From: Bryobacterales bacterium
Lineage (GTDB): Bacteria; Acidobacteriota; Terriglobia; Bryobacterales; Bryobacteraceae
Direction: 5' to 3'
DNA: 43,556 bases
Assembly (NCBI GenBank): GCA_026129915.1
Contig: JAHCHD010000026.1
Location: 1 to 43,556, forward strand
Part shown: positions 1 through 7,699 of the stretch, in pieces
How positions within the stretch are numbered: the first letter of the stretch is position 1
Layout of the letters: every line of letters begins with the position of its first letter
Notes under the pieces: model-generated
Seen by the model: only the letters and a program-made list of their open reading frames with translations
What the model was told of the DNA's origin: nothing
Database searches by the model: none
Position numbers and translations under genes: made by a program

Positions 1-77
1 CAGGTGCGCTGTAGTCGATGGAACCTATCCAACTATGAGAAGACCGAAATGAAGCTTGGGTAAGGAAGTGATTTCCC

Positions 78-1898
78 GTGTATAAAAAGCCCTCGCAAAG
101 AGATTCTGGGGCGAGGAATCCCCTGTTTTGGCTACTGATTTTTCTTATTGCTGCACTTCCAGTGCTATCCAAGGAATCTGACGGTGTTCCAAGGAAAGAC
201 GAGAACTTCAGGATAATAGTTACATTTACTCCTGTAAAAAAATCCAAAAAGTTCCAAGATGCCGCAGCACCCAATGCTATTGAGTATGCTTGCGCGAAAG
301 ATAAAGTAGCGTTAAGGAAATACTTCTACATCTATCGTATCCCTTTTGATGACAGGCTAGTTCACAACCGAAGGAGTAGTGCATGTCACATCCACTACCA
401 TCAGACGGTGCCGGGATTTCGCGCGCATGCGGAGTCAGACCCCGTGGGCGAGTTGGTGGTGACGGTCGATCCCCGGACATTCTTTGTCCAACCAACTACG
501 CCAATCGGTAACAGCCTCGACATCGCCCGCGAGATAGCGATGCACGACCCCACCCCGCGAACTTTGCGGCTGCAGACAAACCTGGAGCTGAACGAACGCT
601 GGCAATCCGAAGCGGTAAGCAAGCACTTTGGGCTCACCGAGTACGAGGTGCATTTGTATGGACACCAGACCACGAAGACAAGTGTGTGGACACAAGACTT
701 CATGAAGAGCGGAAGCGCAATGCAGCGCAACATAGTGCTCATTCCCAGACACTCATTCGAGGGAGACGCTGCGAACGGCCCGCTGCTGGACCCGCTGCTA
801 AACACGATGGAAGCCGATGACTGGGTGAGGTCGCAGCTGAGCTGGGATGGCGGCGACTTGATGTTCGAGTACGATCCGATGGATCCCTCCAAGCTCATCA
901 TGTTCCATGGAGATGCGGCGAAGCCCTATTGGGCGGGCGACCTAACGCGGGAGGAATATGCCTACATCCTGATGCGGGAGTTCGGCGCGGATGAGGCAGT
1001 GTATGCCGGAGAGATCGCCTCCCATGTGGACTACGCATTGAACTTCCTTGAGGACGGTGAGACAGCGGTGGTCGCGGAGCCGGTTCTCGGGAATTTCGAT
1101 CTCAGCAGGCAAGCGCTTGAGCTGCTGATTGCGAACCATGGCCCCTTGCCATTGCTTGTTGAGCTAAAGCGGCTGCATGCGATGCCGGACAACATGCTGG
1201 CAGAGCAACGCGACAAGGTCCTGCAACTGATCGACGACGCACTGGCGAGTACGGCGCAGTGGCCCCGCGCGATCGATGTGGCGGTTCTGCGAGATGCCGA
1301 GAAGTACGCAAGCGAGCATTGCCCGGAGGACTATCAGCAGTGTACGAGTTCTGAAGGCCTGGAACGGCTATTGCTTCATGAACCGGAACTGGCCCGGCGC
1401 TGGATTACCGCTGCGACCGAGGCACCCGCTGGCGAGGCTCTGCCAGGCGCACTCCTGGGGTTGGTCGCCAGCCAGATCAGCAGCCCGGATCTGGAAAGGG
1501 CGGAACGACTCTTGCAGTTGCAGATCAAGCTAAAGGATCGTGGCTTCCGGGTTGTGGCTGCGCCGGTTATTGGTGGCGGACGGAATTCCGCGGTTCGGTG
1601 GGCGGGAATCAGCTCCACGAATTTCCTGGTGATTGGACAGAAGCTCTTCGTACCCACCTTTGGATTGGGTAAGTATGAATTGCGCTTACTGCAGCAGCTA
1701 CAGGACAGGCTGCCGCGGCCTTACCGGGTTGTGCCTGTCTTTGCGAGGGCAGTGCTGGCGAAGAACGGAGGAGTTCATTGTGCAGTGGGCACGCGGCGGT
1801 TGGGTTGGGAATCAGGTGTGCTGCCCGCGGTGATCACCAGAAAACAACAGTGGTATTCAATTCCACCGACATCCCTGGCCGTTCCGGCGGAGGAGTAA
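78..1898 (+). CDS. Secreted pentein-fold protein, agmatine/peptidylarginine deiminase-like
   Basis: 606 aa from a GTG start with AAGGAAG about nine bases upstream. Residues 17-31 form a hydrophobic signal segment after a basic stretch, so the protein is probably exported. The rest matches the guanidine-modifying pentein superfamily in order: WTQD at 204-207 (family WxRD), GGD at 258-260 (family GGN), HVD at 316-318, a GISSTNFLVI stretch near 513 followed by VPTFG, and HC at 567-568 close to the C-terminus where the nucleophilic cysteine sits. All expected catalytic positions (D207, H316, D318, C568) are present. Bacterial agmatine deiminases are about 350-370 aa; here a long N-terminal part and a helical insert of roughly 150 residues (about 340-495) separate the two halves. 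It may hydrolyse a guanidino compound or peptidyl-arginine, but the substrate is unknown. The fold call is fairly secure, the exact activity is not. Confidence 0.65.
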   Translation: MYKKPSQRDSGARNPLFWLLIFLIAALPVLSKESDGVPRKDENFRIIVTFTPVKKSKKFQDAAAPNAIEYACAKDKVALRKYFYIYRIPFDDRLVHNRRSSACHIHYHQTVPGFRAHAESDPVGELVVTVDPRTFFVQPTTPIGNSLDIAREIAMHDPTPRTLRLQTNLELNERWQSEAVSKHFGLTEYEVHLYGHQTTKTSVWTQDFMKSGSAMQRNIVLIPRHSFEGDAANGPLLDPLLNTMEADDWVRSQLSWDGGDLMFEYDPMDPSKLIMFHGDAAKPYWAGDLTREEYAYILMREFGADEAVYAGEIASHVDYALNFLEDGETAVVAEPVLGNFDLSRQALELLIANHGPLPLLVELKRLHAMPDNMLAEQRDKVLQLIDDALASTAQWPRAIDVAVLRDAEKYASEHCPEDYQQCTSSEGLERLLLHEPELARRWITAATEAPAGEALPGALLGLVASQISSPDLERAERLLQLQIKLKDRGFRVVAAPVIGGGRNSAVRWAGISSTNFLVIGQKLFVPTFGLGKYELRLLQQLQDRLPRPYRVVPVFARAVLAKNGGVHCAVGTRRLGWESGVLPAVITRKQQWYSIPPTSLAVPAEE

Positions 1899-1914
1899 CG
1901 CTCCGCCAGAACGG
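1879..1914. terminator. Hairpin between convergent genes
   Basis: CCGTTC-C-GGCGGAG (1879-1892) pairs with CTCCGCC-A-GAACGG (1901-1914): 13 base pairs with one C/A mismatch and an 8-base loop. It spans the stop codon of the pentein gene and lies just before the end of the opposite gene. No T-tract follows on either strand, so it is a likely bidirectional transcription barrier rather than a classical intrinsic terminator. Confidence 0.45.
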
Positions 1915-1937
1915 CCCGGTACCGATCAATCGCGGCT

Positions 1938-3221
1938 CTAGGCCGGCAGACCTTTCGCGAGGATCTCCTCCATGGCGTCTCCAAAGGTGTCGATATCCTG
2001 CAGCGTGGTGTACACGTTGGGGGTGATGCGGATGCAGCGATATTCGTTTGCGGTGCCAGACATGGTGGTGACAATGCGCCACTTGTCATAGAGGTGCGCT
2101 GCTACTTTGTTGAGTTCCATGCCTTCGACGTCGAACACACCAATGCCGCAGCTTTGTTCCGGGTCGTCGGAAGTGAGGAGCTTCATCTGCGGATACTTGC
2201 GCAGACGGTCGCTCCAGCGGGCGCGGAGGTAGCGCAGGCGGGCCGCTTTGCGATCACCACCAATACTATGGTGGAAGATCACTGCTTCGGCGATGGCATT
2301 GCGGTTGGCTGCCGGGTGGGTGCCAATTTCCTCAAACTTGCGAATGTCATCGCTCTGCCGGTGGGTGGCTGCCATCAGAGGCCAGATGTCCTTGATCCGA
2401 TCACGCTTCACATAGAGGAAACCGGTGCCGATGGGTGCGGTCATCCACTTGTGAAGCGACGAACCGTAGGCGTCGCAGCCAAGCTCGTCCACCGTGTAGG
2501 GCCAATGGGCGAACGCGTGCGCGCCATCAATGATGGTGAAGATACCGCGCTGGCGGGCCATATCGCAGATACGCTTGATGGGGAAGATCTGGCCGGTGCG
2601 GTTGGTGATATGGCAGAGCGAAATCACCTTGGTACGGGGCGTGATTTGCTCTTCGATGATCTTATAGAGGTAGTCCATGCCTGGGGGCGGAACGGGGAAC
2701 TTGGCCTGCTTCACCACGATGCCCTCGCGGCGGACGCGCTGGTCCCAGGTAGTGAGCATGCGCGGGTAATCCTGATTGGTGGTAACCACTTCGTCGCCGG
2801 CCTTGAGGTCGAGCCCCAGAATGCCGATCTCAAGCGCCTCGCTGGCGTTCCGGGTAATGGCAATCTCTTCAGGGTGAGACCCGAAGGTGCGGGCCAGTTC
2901 GCGGCGCACGGGTTCAAGATTGGGCGTCAGGGTTCGCCACATGTGATGAGAGGGGCCCATGTCGCCGAACTCCTGATAGTGTCGCGCGGCCTCCTGCACA
3001 GGACGGGGGCTTGGGCAGACACCGCCGTTGTTGAGGTTGATGAAGGTGCGGTCCACCGTAAAGGCGTGCCGGACGTGGAACCAGAAGTCTTCGTCGCGCG
3101 CTGCTTCCTGCGCGCTGACGCTGCCGAGCGTCTTGGTGGCGGCCTGAATCTTCTGGATGGCGTCGCTTTGCAGGGCGGCATAGACGCCCGCGCCAAGGCC
3201 TAATAGTTTGCGTCGGTTCAT
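1938..3221 (-). CDS. Class V aminotransferase-fold PLP enzyme, exported-looking
   Basis: 427 aa. Fold type I PLP enzyme of the class V/isopenicillin-N epimerase-like group. Visible motifs: NASEAL near 125-130 (phosphate-binding region), IDGAHAFAHW at 231-240 with the Asp that contacts the PLP ring nitrogen (D232), and SSLHKWM at 254-260 in which K258 should form the Schiff base. The N-terminus starts MNRRKLLGLGAGVYAAL, with an RR pair followed by a moderately hydrophobic run as in Tat leaders, so export is possible although this class is usually cytoplasmic. The stop is 39 bases from that of the convergent upstream gene; the gene is divergent from cstA. The substrate (cysteine desulfurase, epimerase or other) cannot be told from sequence. 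Confidence 0.8.
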   Translation of the reverse strand: MNRRKLLGLGAGVYAALQSDAIQKIQAATKTLGSVSAQEAARDEDFWFHVRHAFTVDRTFINLNNGGVCPSPRPVQEAARHYQEFGDMGPSHHMWRTLTPNLEPVRRELARTFGSHPEEIAITRNASEALEIGILGLDLKAGDEVVTTNQDYPRMLTTWDQRVRREGIVVKQAKFPVPPPGMDYLYKIIEEQITPRTKVISLCHITNRTGQIFPIKRICDMARQRGIFTIIDGAHAFAHWPYTVDELGCDAYGSSLHKWMTAPIGTGFLYVKRDRIKDIWPLMAATHRQSDDIRKFEEIGTHPAANRNAIAEAVIFHHSIGGDRKAARLRYLRARWSDRLRKYPQMKLLTSDDPEQSCGIGVFDVEGMELNKVAAHLYDKWRIVTTMSGTANEYRCIRITPNVYTTLQDIDTFGDAMEEILAKGLPA

Positions 3222-3340
3222 TATGTGCTGCTTCCCAGTGTGAAGTGAAGTGTGAGTGCTCGCGCGCTAGCCAATCGAAACGGCGCGAACGCAGGCGCCA
3301 CCACGCGGACTGGGCAGGTGGCAAACGACGGGTTTCTATT

Positions 3341-3368
3341 AGTGTACGCGCGCCGGATGGAAACGCAA
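3341..3368 (-). promoter_or_regulatory. Possible promoter for the aminotransferase gene
   Basis: On the minus strand TTGCGT (3363-3368) and TACACT (3341-3346) are 16 bases apart, about 120 bases before the start codon. Both hexamers deviate from consensus, so this is only a candidate. Confidence 0.25.
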
Positions 3369-3504
3369 GCCGTCAGTGGGATGCAAGATCGAGCGAGCCG
3401 GGCCAGGGGCCGTGGATTATGCTAGAAAGAACCGGGATGCGCCATGCGGGCTGAGGTGTGTCCTGCAAAGTTCAACCCGCAAACTGCTTGCGCTACGGGA
3501 AACC

Positions 3505-5256
3505 ATGATTGCCTTTGTTCTGCTCGCTGCCATCGCGCTGTTTGTGATTGCATACCGGATCTACGGTAGCTGGATTTCACGCCAGTTTGAATTGGATGAT
3601 CGCCACGCGGTGCCGTCGGAGACGCTCTATGACGGCACGGACTATGTGCCGGCGAAGACGGCTGTGCTGTTTGGACACCACTTTAGCTCGATCGCCGGCG
3701 CGGGTCCGGTGATTGGACCCATCCTTGCGGGGTTGTTCTTTGGCTGGGTACCGGCGCTTCTTTGGATTGTGGTGGGCTCGATTTTCGTGGGCGGCGTGCA
3801 CGACTTTGGGTCAATGGTGGCAAGCGTACGCCACAAGGCCAAGAGCATCGCCGAACTCGCGCGGCAGTATATGTCGCCCCTCTCCTACAAGCTCTTCCTG
3901 GCATTTATCTGGCTAACGCTGGTGTATGTGATCGTTGTGTTTCTCGACCTGACGGCGGTGAGTTTCATTGATATACCCGCGGAGCCGGGAACGGCGGAAT
4001 CAGTGCAAGGCACTGGCGTGGCTGTGGCGAGCGGCATCTTCCTGGTGCTGGCGATTGTGCTGGGTGTGGTGAACCAGCATTCAAAGACGCCGCTGTGGCA
4101 GTCTACCGTCGTACTGGTGCCAATTCTGGTGGCGGGGGCGGTTTGGAGCAGCGGCATTACATCCGATGGCAACTATCTGCCAAGGCTGCTCGGCGATGCA
4201 AGGGAAACCTGGAGTGTCCTGCTTCTGGTGTACTGTTTCATCGCCAGCGTGACGCCGGTGTGGGCGCTACTGCATCCGCGCGATTACCTCTCGAGTTTCT
4301 TGCTTTACCTTGCCGTGCTGGGCGGGGGCACCGGGCTGCTGATTGGAAGCTTCACGGGAACCATCCAGCCGAATTATCCCGCGTTTGTGAATCCGGCGGA
4401 CCCGATATTCCAGCAAGTGCCGCACTTGGGCCCACTGTTTCCCATTCTGTTCATCACCATTGCCTGCGGGGCCTGCAGCGGCTTCCATTCCATGGTTTCC
4501 TCGGGCACCACTTCGAAGCAGGTTTCGTGCGAAACCGATGCACGGCGCATCGGCTATGGAGGGATGCTTACCGAAGGCGTGGTGGCTGTGATCTCGCTTT
4601 CTTGCGTGATGATGCTGGGCTTCAGCGCACAATCGCTGGGGCAGAACCCGGTGACGGTGTATGCCAAGGGCATGGGCCAGTTCCTGAACGCTTTTGGGAT
4701 CCCGTTGCAAGTGGGTTCCATGCTGGGACTGCTGACGCTTTCTACCTTCCTGCTGACGACGCTCGATACGTGCACGCGGCTGGGCCGCTATGTGTTGCAG
4801 GAGTTCTTCCAGTGGGATAATACCGTGGCGGTGAATCGCGTGAAGGCGACGGTTCTGACGCTGGTGATTCCCGTGATTATGGCCTACACCACGTATACGA
4901 CGCCCTCCGGGCAGGTGCTGCCTGTGTGGCGAGCAATCTGGCCGGTGTTTGGCAGCACCAATCAGTTGCTCGCGGGCTTAGCCCTGCTGGCCGTGACGTT
5001 CTGGATGAAGCGGACCGGGCGCAAGTGGGCCTTTGTGGCCGTGCCCACGGCGTTCATGATCACGATGACGATGACGGCCCTGGTGCTGCAGGTGAGCGGA
5101 GCGCAAACCGTGATGCCGGTGCGCATCATTGCGGGATCGCTGCTGGTGCTGGGTGTGGTGCTGGTGACGGAGGCCATTCGCATCTTCGGGCGCCCCCAGT
5201 TGCCGCGAGAAACCATCCTGATGCGGGAGAGCGTCGCCGTGACGCCGGGCGACTAA
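3505..5256 (+). CDS. cstA: Carbon starvation protein CstA family transporter
   Basis: 583 aa from the ATG at 3505. The reading frame is open back to 3376, but the protein only becomes CstA-like at MIAFVLLAAIAL, and the 43 residues before it are polar and unlike the family. CstA proteins are polytopic inner-membrane carriers linked to peptide or pyruvate uptake during carbon limitation. The signature GHHFSSIAGAGPVIGPILA lies at about 53-71, and GACSGFHSMVSSGTTSKQ, another conserved block, near 329-346. About fifteen hydrophobic segments cover the chain. It is shorter than E. coli CstA (about 700 aa) but in the range of the shorter family members. It leads a compact operon, with the Rieske gene four bases downstream. 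Confidence 0.9.
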   Translation: MIAFVLLAAIALFVIAYRIYGSWISRQFELDDRHAVPSETLYDGTDYVPAKTAVLFGHHFSSIAGAGPVIGPILAGLFFGWVPALLWIVVGSIFVGGVHDFGSMVASVRHKAKSIAELARQYMSPLSYKLFLAFIWLTLVYVIVVFLDLTAVSFIDIPAEPGTAESVQGTGVAVASGIFLVLAIVLGVVNQHSKTPLWQSTVVLVPILVAGAVWSSGITSDGNYLPRLLGDARETWSVLLLVYCFIASVTPVWALLHPRDYLSSFLLYLAVLGGGTGLLIGSFTGTIQPNYPAFVNPADPIFQQVPHLGPLFPILFITIACGACSGFHSMVSSGTTSKQVSCETDARRIGYGGMLTEGVVAVISLSCVMMLGFSAQSLGQNPVTVYAKGMGQFLNAFGIPLQVGSMLGLLTLSTFLLTTLDTCTRLGRYVLQEFFQWDNTVAVNRVKATVLTLVIPVIMAYTTYTTPSGQVLPVWRAIWPVFGSTNQLLAGLALLAVTFWMKRTGRKWAFVAVPTAFMITMTMTALVLQVSGAQTVMPVRIIAGSLLVLGVVLVTEAIRIFGRPQLPRETILMRESVAVTPGD

Positions 5257-5260
5257 CGGG

Positions 5261-5590
5261 ATGGCGTGGCAGCGTGTGATGGCCCTTGCCGATCTGGCCG
5301 ATGGAGAGATGCGGCAGTTCCCGCGAGCGAACGGTGAGTTCCTGGTGTGCCGGATGGAAGACGCGGTGTATGCGCTGGACAACGAATGCCCGCACGCGGG
5401 AGGTCCGCTGGCGATGGGGAATTTCAGCCCGCCCTTGATTGCCTGCCCCTGGCATGCCTGGGAGTTCGATTGCCGCACAGGTGAGTGCGTCCATTCCGCA
5501 AAGGCGAAGGTGGCACAGTATCCGACAGAGGTCCGCGGGGATGAGCTATGGGTGGACGTCCCGGAACCGACTGCGAACGAGGATGCATGA
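5261..5590 (+). CDS. Small Rieske [2Fe-2S] protein (NirD/ferredoxin-like)
   Basis: 109 aa. A single Rieske domain with both cluster-binding boxes: CPHAGGP (C43, H45) and CPWHAWEF (C62, H65), the CxH...CxxH pattern of soluble Rieske ferredoxins and NirD-type subunits. There is no signal peptide or membrane segment, so it is a cytoplasmic electron carrier or a subunit. It starts four bases after cstA and ends six bases before mutM, so the three are presumably co-transcribed. No oxygenase or nitrite reductase large subunit is nearby to name its partner. Confidence 0.88.
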   Translation: MAWQRVMALADLADGEMRQFPRANGEFLVCRMEDAVYALDNECPHAGGPLAMGNFSPPLIACPWHAWEFDCRTGECVHSAKAKVAQYPTEVRGDELWVDVPEPTANEDA

Positions 5591-5596
5591 GGAACA

Positions 5597-6397
5597 ATGC
5601 CTGAACTTCCGGAAGTGGAAACCGTAGTACGGTCTCTGGCGCCCCGGCTTGTAGGGCAGCGCATCCTGGCCATCACGACTACGCCCTCGCGGGTGTTTCG
5701 CGGTCAGCAGCAGGTGATCACGGCGTGCCTACCCGGGCAGCAGATCCATCAAGTGCAGCGCTACGGAAAAAACATTCTGTTGACGCTGGACCGGCACCGG
5801 GTGCGCATCCACCTCGGAATGACCGGCAAACTGCTGTTCGCGCCAGCGCCCAGCACGCATCCGCGCGCCATGCTTGCGCTGGAAGACGCACTGCTGGTGT
5901 TCGATGACATCCGGCAGTTCGGGCGCTTTGAACTGTTGCCTGCGGAAGAGAGTGGCCCGGTGCTGGGAGAAGATGCGCTGGAGATTGCACCGGCGACTTT
6001 TGCAGCGCGGCTGCGTGAGAGGCGCGGCGCTATAAAGAACCTGCTGCTGAACCAAGTGTTCCTGCGCGGGATGGGCAATATCTACACGGACGAAGCGCTC
6101 TACCTGGCGCGTATTCACCCGCTCTGCCCCGGATTCCTGGTGCCAAGGCGAAAGGCGCTGGCACTGCACACCAGCATGCGGGCACTGCTGCAAGAGGCGA
6201 TTGCAGCGGGAGGATCCTCCATTTCAGACTACGTAGACGCCAGCGGGCAGCGGGGCGCCTTCCAGGACCGACACCAAGTGTACGGTAAGGAAGGCGACCC
6301 TTGTCCGCGCTGCGGAGCAGCAATCCGGCGCATGGTGGTGTGCCAGCGCGGAACCCACTACTGTCCTCGCTGCCAGCGAATGCCGTCCGTCAGGTAA
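5597..6397 (+). CDS. mutM: Formamidopyrimidine-DNA glycosylase (Fpg/MutM)
   Basis: 266 aa. Base-excision repair enzyme that removes oxidised purines such as 8-oxoguanine and cuts the abasic site by beta/delta elimination. The N-terminus MPELPEVETV supplies the catalytic proline (after Met removal) and glutamate. GMTGKLLF near 75-82 carries the conserved lysine, NIYTDEAL near 161-168 matches the helix-two-turn-helix, and the C-terminal zinc finger is complete (CPRCGAAI...YCPRCQRM). Length is normal. Third gene of the cstA operon; its last 8 bases overlap the end of the convergent sulfatase gene. Confidence 0.95.
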   Translation: MPELPEVETVVRSLAPRLVGQRILAITTTPSRVFRGQQQVITACLPGQQIHQVQRYGKNILLTLDRHRVRIHLGMTGKLLFAPAPSTHPRAMLALEDALLVFDDIRQFGRFELLPAEESGPVLGEDALEIAPATFAARLRERRGAIKNLLLNQVFLRGMGNIYTDEALYLARIHPLCPGFLVPRRKALALHTSMRALLQEAIAAGGSSISDYVDASGQRGAFQDRHQVYGKEGDPCPRCGAAIRRMVVCQRGTHYCPRCQRMPSVR

Positions 6398-7688
6398 CCA
6401 CCATTTTCGACAGCACCTCTTCGAATCGGCGGGCGATTGCCGCCGCTTCTTCGGGAATGGGTGATAGCGGATTCTTCTCGTCCGGATCGTTCTTCAGGTC
6501 GTGGAAGTCGCCGTTATCGTACAGCTTCCAGCGATGGTCCATCACCCATCTGCGATGAGGGCGACCGCCCCACTTGGGTTCGTAGTGGCAGAAGATCCAC
6601 TCGCGCGGGTTGCCTTTCTCGCCGCGAATCTGGGCCAGGAAACTCCGTCCGTCACCTGGGTGACCGGCTGGCATCTCCAGTCCCGCTGCTTCGCAGATTG
6701 TGGGGAATATATCCGTGAAGTCGATAAGATCCTCACAGACTTTCCCTTGCGCCGAATTCCCCTTCCAGTAGGCAATCATCGGCACGTGGCTTCCAGTATG
6801 CGTAGTGCCGCCCTTCCCTCCTTTTACCGGACCGTTCACCGTTTGAGTTGTTACCGTGACGTGGGTTCCATTGTCGCCGGTAAAGATCACCAGCGTGTTC
6901 TCCGAAAGCCCGTTGCGCTCCAGACAGTCCAGTAATTTCGAAACCACGGTGTCTGTGTAACCCACCATGTCCCCGAACCACTTAGTGTCGTTCCTGTGCT
7001 TATCTTCCTCAGAAAAATTGGCACTGTCCGGGGTTGGCACGAAGGGATCGTGCGTGAGCACCATGGGGTAGTAGAGAAAGAAGGGGCGGTCCTTGTTCCT
7101 GCCGATGAAGTCCTCCGCATACTCTAGGAACACGTTTGAGCCGTACTGGCCGACGAGGTTGTCGCGTTGCTCGTTGTTCACCTGGACAGTGGGATCCCAG
7201 TAACGCGACTTTGTTGTGCGCACGTGCCAGAGGCAGTGCTCATCAAAGCCGGCGTCATCGGGCTTAGTGCCCTCGCCCTTCTGCCGAGTTCCTGGAACGG
7301 AACCCTGCAATTGCCACTTCCCAACGACGCAGGTCTTGTAGCCCGCCTTCTGGAAGTGATGCCCGAAGGTGTACTCGCCGGGCTTCAGAGCGCCAAATTC
7401 GGTGTAGTTGCGAAAGTTGTACTTGCCGGTCATCACCTGGACCCGGGTGGGAGTGCACAGGGGCGTGGAATGCGCATTGGTAAAGCGCACACCTTGGGCA
7501 GCCAACCGGTCAAGGCGGGGAGACTTGTACTCCGTCGCGCCGTTGCAAGCAAGGGCCTCGTAGCCCATGTCGTCCGCCATGATGAACACGACATTGGTGG
7601 GGCGTCTTGCTGCCTGTCCGCACGAGAGAAATGGTAGCGTCGCCGCAGCGGCTCCGAACGAAAGGAAGTTTCTTCTTGAAATGCTCAT
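6390..7688 (-). CDS. Secreted arylsulfatase-type sulfatase (S1 family)
   Basis: 432 aa. N-terminus SRRNFLSFGAAAATLPFLSCG combines a Tat-like RR motif with a lipobox-like LSC, suggesting a Tat-exported lipoprotein. The sulfatase core begins at NVVFIMADDMG (metal-binding D39 and D40). CTPTR at 78-82 is the C-x-P-x-R signature whose cysteine (C78) is converted to formylglycine by a maturase encoded elsewhere. FTGDNGTHV further on supplies the second metal-binding DN pair. GGAG precedes the ATG at 7688. The gene lies 11 bases after the receptor gene, so receptor and sulfatase form one transcript, pointing to a sulfated organic ligand or glycan taken up or processed together. Substrate unknown. 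Confidence 0.9.
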   Translation of the reverse strand: MSISRRNFLSFGAAAATLPFLSCGQAARRPTNVVFIMADDMGYEALACNGATEYKSPRLDRLAAQGVRFTNAHSTPLCTPTRVQVMTGKYNFRNYTEFGALKPGEYTFGHHFQKAGYKTCVVGKWQLQGSVPGTRQKGEGTKPDDAGFDEHCLWHVRTTKSRYWDPTVQVNNEQRDNLVGQYGSNVFLEYAEDFIGRNKDRPFFLYYPMVLTHDPFVPTPDSANFSEEDKHRNDTKWFGDMVGYTDTVVSKLLDCLERNGLSENTLVIFTGDNGTHVTVTTQTVNGPVKGGKGGTTHTGSHVPMIAYWKGNSAQGKVCEDLIDFTDIFPTICEAAGLEMPAGHPGDGRSFLAQIRGEKGNPREWIFCHYEPKWGGRPHRRWVMDHRWKLYDNGDFHDLKNDPDEKNPLSPIPEEAAAIARRFEEVLSKMVVT

Positions 7689-7699
7689 GACGATGACTC

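Noticed and set aside
2094..3203. Long open frame opposite the aminotransferase
   Set aside because: A shadow of codon bias in GC-rich DNA: the minus-strand product has clear PLP-enzyme motifs, this one has none.
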